Below are positions 8,672-16,915 of a stretch of 64,000 nucleotides of DNA, in pieces. The notes beneath the pieces were generated by a model. It saw only the letters and a list, made by a program, of their open reading frames with translations, did no database searches and had not been told where the DNA came from. The stretch's first letter is position 1; the number at the start of each line of letters is the position of its first letter. The DNA comes from Flexivirga meconopsidis (GTDB taxonomy: Bacteria > Actinomycetota > Actinomycetes > Actinomycetales > Dermatophilaceae): assembly GCF_026162425.1 (NCBI RefSeq), contig NZ_JAOBQJ010000002.1, positions 682,001 to 746,000 on the forward strand, given 5' to 3'. A program made the position numbers and the translations under genes.

Positions 8672-8855
8672 CAACAAGTCGTCAGATCCTGCACGTCACA
8701 CGTCGAGCGGCAGGTCGGTCCGGAGCCGGGACCGGCCGCCGCTCGATCGTGTATGACGGGTCGCCCCTTCCACCCCGTCGCCCCGGACGTCTGTCACCGC
8801 TCCCGTCCATCAGGCTCTGCTCACCCGATACGGTCGCATCGTTGAGGGAGGGTGG

Positions 8856-9773
8856 ATGGATCTACTCGCACTGCAATACTTCCGCACGGTCGCCCGGCTC
8901 GAGCACCTCAGCCGGGCCGCCGACGAGTTGCACGTCGCCCAGCCGTCGCTGAGCCGCACGATTGCAAGGCTCGAGGACGAGCTGGGTGTGCCGCTGTTCA
9001 CCCGACAGGGCCGCGTCCGCCTGAACGAGAACGGCCGGGTGTTCCTGCGACATGTCGAACGTGCGCTGAGCGAGTTGGATGACGGACGCCGCGCCCTGGA
9101 CGACCTGAAGGGCGGCGCCGGCGGCGAGGTCGTGGTCGCAGCCGAGTCGCTGCTCACCCTCACCGGCGTACTCTCGACCTTTCGTCGCGTGAAGCCCGAG
9201 ATTAGGGTGCGCCTGCAGCAGGCGGCGGCCGGAGAGATGCGCCGCCAATTGCGCTCCGGGGAAATAGATTTCGGCATCGCATCCCAATCGGTCAATGCCG
9301 AAGATCTCGAGTCGGTCGAGCTGGTGCGCGAGGAAGTGCTACTCGCCATGCCACAGTCACACCCGCGCGCCCACCAGGACGCCATACCCGTTGCCGACCT
9401 CACCACCGAGGACTGGGTGACGACGCGACGCGGGCACTGGCAGCGGGAACTGCTGGAACGCCTCTTCGCCGATGCCGGCGCCCAACCGACCATCGCGTGT
9501 GAGTCCAACGAACCAGGCGTCTCCCAAGATCTCATCAGCGCCGGTCTGGGCATCGGCCTGATCCCCGCGATGTCCCAGCGAGCCGGCACTCACGCGCCGG
9601 TTGCATGGGCCCACATCGCCTCGCCCGGCGCACACCGCACCCTGCGACTGATGTGGCGCAGAGACCGCGAACTCCCCGCTTCCGCAGTCGCCTTCCGTGA
9701 AGTCGTCACCAGTCGGCCGTTCATGAACCATCGCGCGCAGGAGTCACGGCGACGTGGCCGACGCACTACCTGA
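8856..9773 (+). CDS. LysR-family transcriptional regulator
   Basis: 305 aa. The N-terminal winged helix-turn-helix is textbook LysR (LQYFRTVARLEHLSRAADEL, then AQPSLSRTIARLEDELGVPLF), followed by the substrate-binding domain from about residue 90 (VVVAAESLL, IDFGIASQSV, EVLLAMPQSHP, GLGIGLIPAM). The ATG follows GAGGGAGGG. The gene runs toward the phenazine operon and its last 8 bases overlap the methyltransferase 3' end. Regulation of that operon is possible by position, but LysR proteins usually control divergent neighbours and none is divergent here within 180 bases, so the target is open. Confidence 0.9.
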   Translation: MDLLALQYFRTVARLEHLSRAADELHVAQPSLSRTIARLEDELGVPLFTRQGRVRLNENGRVFLRHVERALSELDDGRRALDDLKGGAGGEVVVAAESLLTLTGVLSTFRRVKPEIRVRLQQAAAGEMRRQLRSGEIDFGIASQSVNAEDLESVELVREEVLLAMPQSHPRAHQDAIPVADLTTEDWVTTRRGHWQRELLERLFADAGAQPTIACESNEPGVSQDLISAGLGIGLIPAMSQRAGTHAPVAWAHIASPGAHRTLRLMWRRDRELPASAVAFREVVTSRPFMNHRAQESRRRGRRTT

Positions 9774-10800
9774 GCCGTAGGGCCAGAGCGGCATTGTCCG
9801 CGGGAAGGCGCTTGTCCTCGACGATCTCCAAACCGCACTCCTTGGCCAACCGCTGATATTCCCGGATCGATCGCTGACGTCCCCCATTGATGACGTGGAG
9901 GTGCAGGTCCCAAAGCGTCGCCAGTGGCGCGGACCCGTCATCTCTGGTCAGCCGTTCCACTATCCACAGTCGCGATTCATGACCCATTGAGACCTTGATG
10001 TTCGTGAGTATCCGCTCGCATTCTTCGTTGCTCCAGTCGCCGAGTACCCGCGACAAGACGTAGGTGTCCGCGTCCTGCGGCAAGCGTCCGCTGAACAAAT
10101 CGAGGGGCATCGTGGTCACTCGCTCCGTCAGCCCGGCATCTACGAAGGTGCCATCCGCAATCGCGACCATGTGCGGCAGGTCGGTAAGCACGCCGCGGGC
10201 GCGCGGGCGGGCCTGCAGAACCCGGGCGAGCAATGCGCCACTTCCACCCGCAATGTCCACGACAACACCGTGAACGGGAACCTCTAACGCATCCGCCAGC
10301 AGATCAAAATAGAAGCTAGTTGCCGCCAATGCACTCTGGAACCGTTTAGCAGCAGGTGGATTCGCCGCGAGATACGGGATCAACTCGGTGCCGTAGGTAG
10401 CCTCGAATCCCGTTGAGCCGGAGCCAAAGGCCGCTGGAGCGTTGCCCCACGCGCTGTGGAATTCGCCGCCGTACAGCAGGCATGCGTCACGCATGCTCCC
10501 GGGCGCATCGACCAGGTGGACACCCAACGGTCCGAGCGTATAGGTCGCGCCAGCCTCGGTGATCCTGCCTAGCTCGTACGGAAGTCTCTCGGCGATACCG
10601 ATCGAGTCCAGCCCGCGCATCAGCCGATACATGAGGTCCTGTGGAACGGCGGTGCGGGTACTCAGCTCGGCGACCGTGCGATCGGCAGCAGTGAGGAGGT
10701 CGGGTATGCGCAGCTCGACCCCAACGCGCGCCAGTTGCGCGCGCCATCCACCCGTCAAGAGTTCGATCACAGATGTCTCCGTCTGGCCGGACCCGGTCAT
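9766..10800 (-). CDS. SAM-dependent methyltransferase, PhzM/O-methyltransferase family
   Basis: 344 aa. The N-terminal half is the dimerisation/winged-helix domain of the plant-type O-methyltransferase family (LRIPDLLTAADRTVAELS, DLMYRLMRGLDSIGI). The C-terminal half binds SAM: motif I VVDIAGGSGALLARVL, then VLTDLPHMV. Pseudomonas PhzM, which N-methylates phenazine-1-carboxylate, belongs to this family. At the position of the usual catalytic HDW the sequence reads GDWSNEE, so the general-base His is absent. The ATG at 10800 overlaps the phzA-like stop (ATGA). As the last gene of the operon it should tailor the phenazine core by N- or O-methylation; the exact site cannot be told. Confidence 0.85.
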   Translation of the reverse strand: MTGSGQTETSVIELLTGGWRAQLARVGVELRIPDLLTAADRTVAELSTRTAVPQDLMYRLMRGLDSIGIAERLPYELGRITEAGATYTLGPLGVHLVDAPGSMRDACLLYGGEFHSAWGNAPAAFGSGSTGFEATYGTELIPYLAANPPAAKRFQSALAATSFYFDLLADALEVPVHGVVVDIAGGSGALLARVLQARPRARGVLTDLPHMVAIADGTFVDAGLTERVTTMPLDLFSGRLPQDADTYVLSRVLGDWSNEECERILTNIKVSMGHESRLWIVERLTRDDGSAPLATLWDLHLHVINGGRQRSIREYQRLAKECGLEIVEDKRLPADNAALALRLR

Positions 10801-11240
10801 GCTTCGGGTATCCAATCGCGTCGAATCTGTGGGATCGCGATTCCCAATGCTCGCATGTGTTCCAGCGGGTTGGTGTACTCACGCGTCGATACAATCAGCC
10901 CGTCCCAGAACTCGAACCGGTGCACGAAATTGTTGCGATAGTGACCTCGGGGGTAGCTGGGAAACAGAATTGTTCCCTCTCCTGTGCATTCAACCCATGC
11001 AGTGCGGCCGTTGTCGTCGAGATGAATTTCGACATCGTGCCACTGCCAGTCGGGCAGGACTTGGATAGAGAGCTCGTTGTGCTTACGCAGGTCACCGCGG
11101 CCACGAACCGTGATCGGTTTGCCGCGATCGGTGAACCACAACGACGCAGAGCCGTTCTCGTCATAAAGCTGGTAACGATTTAGGCGCGCCTCGTGACTGA
11201 CGTCGAGGTACGCGTCAATCAATTCGAGTCCAGGTTTCAA
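10797..11240 (-). CDS. phzA: Second PhzA/PhzB-type phenazine condensation protein
   Basis: 147 aa NTF2-like protein related to PhzA/PhzB, which promote condensation of two ketone intermediates into the phenazine tricycle. Shared elements: LPDWQWHDVEI, AWVECTGEGTILFPSYPRG, NNFVHRFEF, REYTNPLEHMRALGIAIPQI. The His in RKHNEL and the Glu in REYTNP, at the positions of acid/base residues described in PhzA/B, are both kept. It is clearly diverged from the phzB copy at 16412-16915 and sits after phzG instead of first in the operon. The start is uncertain: TTG 11240 is correctly spaced from AAGGAGA, whereas GTG 11246 is almost touching it. Confidence 0.85.
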   Translation of the reverse strand: MKPGLELIDAYLDVSHEARLNRYQLYDENGSASLWFTDRGKPITVRGRGDLRKHNELSIQVLPDWQWHDVEIHLDDNGRTAWVECTGEGTILFPSYPRGHYRNNFVHRFEFWDGLIVSTREYTNPLEHMRALGIAIPQIRRDWIPEA

Positions 11241-11260
11241 TGCCACTCTCCTTCGCCGAT

Positions 11261-11908
11261 CTACGGTTGAAGTCGGTCCCAGGACCATCCGGCCGATGCC
11301 CGGGTGTAGCGCAGTCGCTCGTGCAGGCGGTCTGTTCCGTTCGCCCAGAACTCGATTGTCGATATGACGAACTCGTATGCTGTGTATCGCGCGGGTCGAG
11401 GCAGGCGTCCTTCGGCAGCCAACCGGGCTGCACGAGAACGCAGTTCGGTGGGATCTGTCAGGTTCGCGCTCTGCTCGGATGCGACCGTCATCGCGTGGGT
11501 AAAGGTCGGCCGCTTGTCCCAAAGTCGATCGGACGATGCTTCATCGAGAGCGATCATTCGGCCCTCGAACTGCAATTGCTGGCTCGTTTCCCTCCAGTAG
11601 AGTACGCCGCTGGCTCGCTCGTTCGACCTAACATCCTGCGCCTTCCGGCTCGTTGAGTGAGTGGCGATGACCAGACCGGCATTGGTCACTTCGCCAACCA
11701 CGACGATGCGACTTGATGGGTGGCCGCTAGCGTCCACCGTCGCAAGCGCGAGAGCCAACGGTTCTCGTACTCCGAGCTCGGCGGCCCGCTCGATCCATCT
11801 GTGTAGCAACGGCATTGGATCGGATGGCGGTGACTGATATTCGGGGAACTCCGCCGGCCGAGTGGCCGTCATCGACTCGGATCGGTGGCGTTCGGCAAGG
11901 TCAGACAT
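11261..11908 (-). CDS. phzG: PhzG, FMN-dependent phenazine-biosynthesis oxidase
   Basis: 215 aa flavoprotein of the pyridoxamine-5'-phosphate-oxidase family. In phenazine synthesis PhzG oxidises the tricyclic hexahydro/tetrahydro precursors. Evidence: EPLALALATVDASGHPSSRIVVVG (FMN-binding strand pair), STSRKAQDVRSNERASGVLYW, and the C-terminal PARYTAYEFVISTIEFW and LHERLRYTR, as in PdxH/PhzG. ATG 11908 overlaps the phzF stop. The extension upstream of this start shares no family features. It stands directly after phzF, the same order as in Pseudomonas. An ordinary pdxH is unlikely given the surrounding operon. Confidence 0.9.
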   Translation of the reverse strand: MSDLAERHRSESMTATRPAEFPEYQSPPSDPMPLLHRWIERAAELGVREPLALALATVDASGHPSSRIVVVGEVTNAGLVIATHSTSRKAQDVRSNERASGVLYWRETSQQLQFEGRMIALDEASSDRLWDKRPTFTHAMTVASEQSANLTDPTELRSRAARLAAEGRLPRPARYTAYEFVISTIEFWANGTDRLHERLRYTRASAGWSWDRLQP

Positions 11909-12731
11909 GCATTCGACCTTCCGCGCACAGGACGCCGTGGCCCCAGACCTGAACCATCCGGGATCCCCCTTCGTGGTCTTGTGAGACACACGCGTACATG
12001 TCCGACGGCCTCCCTATCTCGACACCCTGGGTGATGCATAGGGGCGTGCCGAGTCGGGCCGCTCCATGGCGGGCGAGGTGTATGGCGATCGGGCCAGCGG
12101 CCGAACCGGTCGCGGCGTCCTCGACCACACCGTAGGCCGGCGAGAACATTCGATTTCGCCACTGCGTCCCGGACCCGGCAAAGCAGTTCACAGCCATATC
12201 TTCGAAGGCACCAAGCGCACGATGATCGGGCCGCAGGCTCGTCAATTCAGCGACACTGGCCAGGCCGACGAGGACGTGCCGCGGGCCGTTGTGGTAAATC
12301 TCCAACGGCATCGCGGACTCAGTCACACCGAGGGCACCCAAAAGTTCCTCCCACTGGTCGAACGTCTTCACCGTCGGAGTGGGCTGTGTCATTCGCACGC
12401 AAGTGTCATCTTCCGATAGACGCACCGGAATTCGCCCCACTTGGGTATGCAATCCGAGCTCGCCGTCCTCGGCTTCCGTTGCGAGCGCAAGCGCCGTGCC
12501 CAGCAGCGGATGGCCCGCAAACGCGAGCTCATTGACCGGGGTGAAGATCCTCACCGAGAACTCTCCACGTTGTGGCCGGGGAACCACGAAAGTGGTCTCC
12601 GAGAGGTTCATCTCCCGAGCGACGCGTTGCATCAGCTCCGCGCTCATCCCGTCTGCGTTGCCGAAGACTGCCACCGGATTGCCGTGCAGCCTGGTCTTGG
12701 TGAAACAGTCGACCGTCACAAAGCGCCTCAT
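11901..12731 (-). CDS. phzF: PhzF, DHHA isomerase
   Basis: 276 aa diaminopimelate-epimerase-fold isomerase that converts 2,3-dihydro-3-hydroxyanthranilate to the ketone used in phenazine condensation. The N-terminus FVTVDCFTKTRLHGNPVAVF, the catalytic Glu in NLSETTFV (about residue 45), ELAFAGHPLLGTALAL and the Asp/Gly signature VEDAATGSAAGPIAIHL are all present. Length matches PhzF. ATG 12731 overlaps the phzE stop by one base (TGATG); a TTG one codon earlier is possible. Related PhzF-fold proteins occur outside phenazine clusters, but the context settles the assignment. Confidence 0.95.
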   Translation of the reverse strand: MRRFVTVDCFTKTRLHGNPVAVFGNADGMSAELMQRVAREMNLSETTFVVPRPQRGEFSVRIFTPVNELAFAGHPLLGTALALATEAEDGELGLHTQVGRIPVRLSEDDTCVRMTQPTPTVKTFDQWEELLGALGVTESAMPLEIYHNGPRHVLVGLASVAELTSLRPDHRALGAFEDMAVNCFAGSGTQWRNRMFSPAYGVVEDAATGSAAGPIAIHLARHGAARLGTPLCITQGVEIGRPSDMYACVSQDHEGGSRMVQVWGHGVLCAEGRMHV

Positions 12732-14572
12732 CAATCCGCCTCCGCGCGAACCCGTGACGTCGCCAAGACGTGATCGATCTCCCGAGCCAGAAGATCCGGT
12801 CCATTCATCGTCAGCACGGACTCCGGGTGAAACTGCATCGACGACAGGCCAGGCGCCCGCATGGCGTGTACTTCGCGCGTCGCGCGATCAAAGGCGATCT
12901 CCAGGCCGGCCGGCGGCGGCTGATCTCCGGCCAGTATTGCTGCGAAGGAATTGTAAAAGCCGACCCGCTCATGCGCACCGAACAGATCGATCTCCTGCTG
13001 CACCCCTTGGTTTGGTGTCTGCTTGCGTTGAACTGGTAGGCCCATCCTGGCCGACAGGATTTGATGGCTGAGGCAGATGGCGAGCATTGGCTGTCTCGAA
13101 GCCAGCATCCGGTCCGCAAGAAGCCCAAGGACCTGATTCTTCGGTAACGACAGATCGGTTGGGTCACCAGGGCCGGGACCGAGAATGAGCAAGTCAAAGT
13201 CATCGTCGAGAGCTTGGACGTCGTCGACGCGGTGCCTGCGCACATCGATCCCGATCGCGTCCAGTTGGGCGTCGAGCATCGCGGTGAACGAATCCTCCGC
13301 GTCTATCAACAGGCCACGGCAGCGCCTCTGCATCGACCGCGCTGGGCGTCCGCCGACCCAGAACTGAGACAGGCGTGAGTTACGTTGCGTAAGAGCGCGC
13401 TGCACAGACTCGGTGTGCAGGTCGGGAGCCCGTGCAGTTCGCGCGAAGGAGGCGAGGAGAGTCGCGACTTTGGTGTGGGTCTCCGCAACCTCGGTTCTGG
13501 GATCCGAACCGCTAACGAGGGTCGCTCCGACGCCGAGGCGGACTCCGCCCTCCGAGTCAATCTCACACGTGCGTATGAGAATGGCGGAATCCAGGGCCGC
13601 CGTCCCGTCGTCATCGGATTCAATCAATGCGGCTACCCCGCTGTAGTACCCCCGAGGAGATGGCTCGTGCCGAGCGATTACCCGGCAAGCGTTCTCCAAC
13701 GGCGCACCAGTGACGGTCGGAGCGAGCAGCGTCTCGCGGAGAACGACCCGCGGGTCCTCTTCGCAGCGGCCCTCGATTCGATACTCGGTGTGAGCAAGGC
13801 GCGCCATGGTGCGCAAGAACGGCCCGGTGACAGTCGGGGCTTCCGAGCAGATCTCAGTCATCATCTTGAGTTCCTCGTCCACAACCATGAAGAGTTCACT
13901 CGTCTCCTTCTGATCGCGAAGAAACCGCAGGACGCCCAGTTCGCTCGGACCCGTCGCCGGGTATCGGTAGGTGCCGCTGATTGGTGTCATTGCGGCAACG
14001 CCGCCTCGCAAACTCACGTGCAGTTCAGGACTCGCGCCGACTAGGGTGCGACCGCCCGCGTGCACGAGAAAGGTCCAGTGCGCCGATACCTCGTTCGCCA
14101 GTAATCGGCGCAACACGCTAGGACCCGCATTCGCGCCGGGCCGGGCCAGGCGCGCCTCATACTGTCGGGCGAGCACGAAGTTCGCACCGTCACCGGCACT
14201 GATCACGTGCTGTTTGACGGTGTTCACCATGTCGGCGTATTCGTCGTCGGACTGGTCGAATGCTCCGTCCAAAAGTTCGGTGTCGACATCAGGCAGGGCT
14301 TCAAGTGCCTCACTCATCGAGATGTCCTCTTGGGAGGATGATCGGATGGCAAGGAGTGGGGTGCCGTCGTCCACGCAGCTAAACCCTCGCTCTGAGACCT
14401 GCCGAAAAGGAACGACTGCAATGGTTGGCCCACTGTCGCCATCGGGCAGTTCATCGATGGTCCGGGGGTAAGCGACATCCCCCACGTGAACAGTGACTGT
14501 CTGGTCGTCACCGCGTGCGATGATGGCGAAGGCCGGTGGCGGTGATTTAAGGATTCGCTGCAGCAGATTCAT
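12731..14572 (-). CDS. phzE: PhzE, 2-amino-2-desoxyisochorismate synthase
   Basis: 613 aa fusion of an anthranilate-synthase-like chorismate-utilising domain (residues about 20-390) and a class I glutamine amidotransferase domain (about 410-610); it makes ADIC from chorismate and glutamine. Visible: PISGTYRYPATGPSELGVLRFL, DEELKMMTEICSEAPTV, GYYSGVAALIE, IRTCEID in the synthase part; LILGPGPGDPTDL, nucleophile Cys in AICLSHQILSARMGLPVQ, and the His-Glu of MQFHPESVLT in the amidotransferase. The single-chain fusion and the CLSHQ form of the nucleophile loop are typical of PhzE. ATG 14572 overlaps the phzD stop (ATGA). Confidence 0.95.
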   Translation of the reverse strand: MNLLQRILKSPPPAFAIIARGDDQTVTVHVGDVAYPRTIDELPDGDSGPTIAVVPFRQVSERGFSCVDDGTPLLAIRSSSQEDISMSEALEALPDVDTELLDGAFDQSDDEYADMVNTVKQHVISAGDGANFVLARQYEARLARPGANAGPSVLRRLLANEVSAHWTFLVHAGGRTLVGASPELHVSLRGGVAAMTPISGTYRYPATGPSELGVLRFLRDQKETSELFMVVDEELKMMTEICSEAPTVTGPFLRTMARLAHTEYRIEGRCEEDPRVVLRETLLAPTVTGAPLENACRVIARHEPSPRGYYSGVAALIESDDDGTAALDSAILIRTCEIDSEGGVRLGVGATLVSGSDPRTEVAETHTKVATLLASFARTARAPDLHTESVQRALTQRNSRLSQFWVGGRPARSMQRRCRGLLIDAEDSFTAMLDAQLDAIGIDVRRHRVDDVQALDDDFDLLILGPGPGDPTDLSLPKNQVLGLLADRMLASRQPMLAICLSHQILSARMGLPVQRKQTPNQGVQQEIDLFGAHERVGFYNSFAAILAGDQPPPAGLEIAFDRATREVHAMRAPGLSSMQFHPESVLTMNGPDLLAREIDHVLATSRVRAEAD

Positions 14573-15210
14573 GCGACTACCTCGGTGCTCATAATGATCT
14601 GAGCGCAACGGCGACCGGCGTAGTCCAAGGCCCACCGGTGCTCCTGCTCGGAGAAATCAGCGACGGCATCAGCGACGATGAAGGTCTGCACGTCGTTGGT
14701 GAAGGCGTCGAGAGCAGTCGCCAGAATGCCGACATGGGCGTACACCCCGCACAGCACCAGCTGGTCCCGTCCGGACTCCCGCATGCACTGGAGCAGATCC
14801 GACCGGTGAAACGCGCTATAACGCCACTTCGTGAAATGCCAGTCACTTGGGTGAGGAGCGAGCTCCGGCATAATTTGACGCTGATCGGGCGAGGCCTTCA
14901 TCCCTGGACCCCAAAAATCGTTCAGCAGACCCCGCTCGGTGCTGGTCATATCGCCCGGCTGTGCAGAGAACGCTACGATCGCCCCTCGCTCACGGAGCGC
15001 TTGAGTGACCGCGGCGACGTTGCCGACGAGATCCGCTCGCATTTGTTCGGGGAATGGCTCCACGAAGTACCGCTGCATATCGTGGACTAGGACGAGAGTG
15101 CGCGCCGGCGAAACGATCCAATCCAACGCCACCGGCAGCATCGGCCGGTGGACAGGCAACCGGTAGCTGTCGATGATCGGCAAGCCGACCCCGCTCGCTG
15201 TGGTGTTCAC
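14569..15210 (-). CDS. phzD: PhzD, isochorismatase (ADIC hydrolase)
   Basis: 213 aa isochorismatase-family enzyme that removes pyruvate from ADIC to give trans-2,3-dihydro-3-hydroxyanthranilic acid. Strongly PhzD-like: LVLVHDMQRYFVEPFP (catalytic Asp), FSAQPGDMTSTERGLLNDFW, GPGMKASPDQR, FTKWRYSAFHRSDLL (catalytic Lys), LVLCGVYAHVGILATALDAF and VADAVADFSEQEHRWAL. GTG 15210 overlaps the phzC stop (GTGA) and gives the family length; starting at 15231 would add seven unsupported residues. Confidence 0.95.
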   Translation of the reverse strand: MNTTASGVGLPIIDSYRLPVHRPMLPVALDWIVSPARTLVLVHDMQRYFVEPFPEQMRADLVGNVAAVTQALRERGAIVAFSAQPGDMTSTERGLLNDFWGPGMKASPDQRQIMPELAPHPSDWHFTKWRYSAFHRSDLLQCMRESGRDQLVLCGVYAHVGILATALDAFTNDVQTFIVADAVADFSEQEHRWALDYAGRRCAQIIMSTEVVA

Positions 15211-16415
15211 CGCACACCACCCCGCGCCCACGCCGAAGCAACGCGTGTTGCCTGTTCAGGGTTCAACCGGGGGTCACACAGAGTGCGGTACGCATCCGGG
15301 TCAGCTGTGCCGTCACCTAGGTCACACTCGGTGACCGCGTCCGGCGTGGCTTCCAAGTGGAGTCCGCCGGGGTGTACGCCAGCGTTGCGGACTATTCGGA
15401 CAAAACTCTCGGCTTCCGCGACGATGTCCCGAGCCATTCGTGTCTTTCGACCCGCGACCGTGATGGTGTTGCCGTGCATCGGGTCGCACATCCAAATCAC
15501 GGGATGCCCGGCATCACGAACCGCGCCGACCAGTCTGGGCAATCCCTCACAAACTTGGTCCGCGCCCATCCGCGATATCAGCGTTAGCCGGCCAGGCAGC
15601 CGGTGCGGGTCCAGCAACTGACATAGCTCCCGAATTTCTGCAACCCCGACGTCAGGCCCGATCTTGACGGCGACCGGATTAATGACGCGGCTCATCAGCT
15701 CCAGGTGTGGACCGTTCAGGTTCCGGGTGCGCGCACCCACCCAGGGCCAGTGGGTCGAGGCGAGAAATAGACGCCCGTACTCGTCGGTACGGACCATGGG
15801 CAGCTCGTAGTCCAGGAGCAGTGCCTCGTGCGAAGTCCACGTCCTGGCAGTGCTCCTGACCCCGCGGCTCGGCGTCAGCCAGCCCAGGTGACGCATGACA
15901 TCGGAAGCCACGAGATAGCCGGTCAAGATTCGCATCGGGTCGGGACGCCGGTCGGACTCCGTTGGCTGCTGGGAGTTGACCATCTCACCGCGATACGCCG
16001 TGAGCTCGACACCGTCGACTAACTCAGTCGCACGCGATCGAGGCTTGGAGAATTGACCTGCGATGCGGCCCACTTTGATCACTGGGCGACCCAACTCAGC
16101 ACTGAGGATCCCGGCGAGCGAACTGATCAAGGCGACCTTGCGGCCCACTGAGATCGGATCCGTCTCCTCAGGGTGTTCTGCGCAGTCGCCGGCCTGGATG
16201 ACAACTGCGTCGCCACCGGCCACCCGTGCCAATCGCGTCTGCAAGTCGATGACGTGCTCGGGGCGCACCAAGGCTGGGCGTCCCCGCAACGCGGAACGGA
16301 CCGCGTCTACCCGATCAGGATCGGGCCATTGCGGTTGCTGTAGGGCGGCCCCCATTCGCTCCTCGATCGACGCGAGCGGCCCGGTTCTTTCACGCGGCAT
16401 GAGATCCATCGTCAT
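15207..16415 (-). CDS. phzC: PhzC, class II DAHP synthase
   Basis: 402 aa plant-type (class II) 3-deoxy-D-arabino-heptulosonate-7-phosphate synthase, the first shikimate-pathway step. In phenazine operons it boosts chorismate supply. Landmarks: VVIQAGDCAEHPEE, KVGRIAGQFSKPRS, LTAYRGEMVNSQQP, SRVINPVAVKIGPDV, ISRMGADQV, VIWMCDPMHGNTI and GGLHLEATPDAVTEC, containing the metal ligands and the PEP/E4P-binding Arg/Lys residues of the class. ATG 16415 overlaps the phzB stop (ATGA). It is shorter than housekeeping class II enzymes, whose N-terminal extensions carry allosteric sites, consistent with a deregulated pathway isozyme. Confidence 0.95.
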   Translation of the reverse strand: MTMDLMPRERTGPLASIEERMGAALQQPQWPDPDRVDAVRSALRGRPALVRPEHVIDLQTRLARVAGGDAVVIQAGDCAEHPEETDPISVGRKVALISSLAGILSAELGRPVIKVGRIAGQFSKPRSRATELVDGVELTAYRGEMVNSQQPTESDRRPDPMRILTGYLVASDVMRHLGWLTPSRGVRSTARTWTSHEALLLDYELPMVRTDEYGRLFLASTHWPWVGARTRNLNGPHLELMSRVINPVAVKIGPDVGVAEIRELCQLLDPHRLPGRLTLISRMGADQVCEGLPRLVGAVRDAGHPVIWMCDPMHGNTITVAGRKTRMARDIVAEAESFVRIVRNAGVHPGGLHLEATPDAVTECDLGDGTADPDAYRTLCDPRLNPEQATRVASAWARGGVR

Positions 16416-16915
16416 AGCGGAATCCCCTCTCTGGAGATCTGCGGAACGTCAATTCCCAGTGCAGCCATTTGCCTGAGCGGGTTCATGAACTCGCGATTGC
16501 GCACGATCTTCCCGTTCGCGAGCTCGAATGAATGCATGAAATGGTTCTCATAAAAACCCCTTGGATAGCCGTCGAAATCAATTATGCCGCGCCCGTCGCA
16601 TTCCACCCAGAAACGGTTTGGGTCATGCGTCGCAAAGATCTCGATGTTGTACCATTGCCAGTCCGGAAAGCAGCGCAGTGACCACTTCGCGTGCTCTGCA
16701 AGCCGGTCGCGGCCCTTAGTAACGATCGGCTCGTTCTTGTCCGAGGTCCACAGGCCGCCTTCACCATCCTCGGCGAACATCTCATGCCGGCGGAGCCGAG
16801 CCTGCCCAGTGCAGACCATGTACGCCTCAACGGTCGCCTGATTCTGGCTTCGCAGATCCAACTCGCGTGCGAACTCTCCCGGATCCGGCTTCCGCAGAAA
16901 CTTGTTTTCCGACAT
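16412..16915 (-). CDS. phzB: PhzB, phenazine condensation protein
   Basis: 167 aa NTF2-like protein, very similar to Pseudomonas/Burkholderia PhzA/B: LRSQNQATVEAYM, ARLRRHEMFAEDGEGGLWTS, HAKWSLRCFPDWQWYNIEIF, NRFWVECDGRGIIDFDGYP, FYENHFMHSFEL, REFMNPLRQMAALGIDVPQI. It assists the double condensation of the PhzF product into the tricyclic core. It opens the operon behind a strong AGGGGAGGAC site. All following junctions are overlapping or nearly so, indicating one translationally coupled transcript to 9766. Confidence 0.95.
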   Translation of the reverse strand: MSENKFLRKPDPGEFARELDLRSQNQATVEAYMVCTGQARLRRHEMFAEDGEGGLWTSDKNEPIVTKGRDRLAEHAKWSLRCFPDWQWYNIEIFATHDPNRFWVECDGRGIIDFDGYPRGFYENHFMHSFELANGKIVRNREFMNPLRQMAALGIDVPQISREGIPL

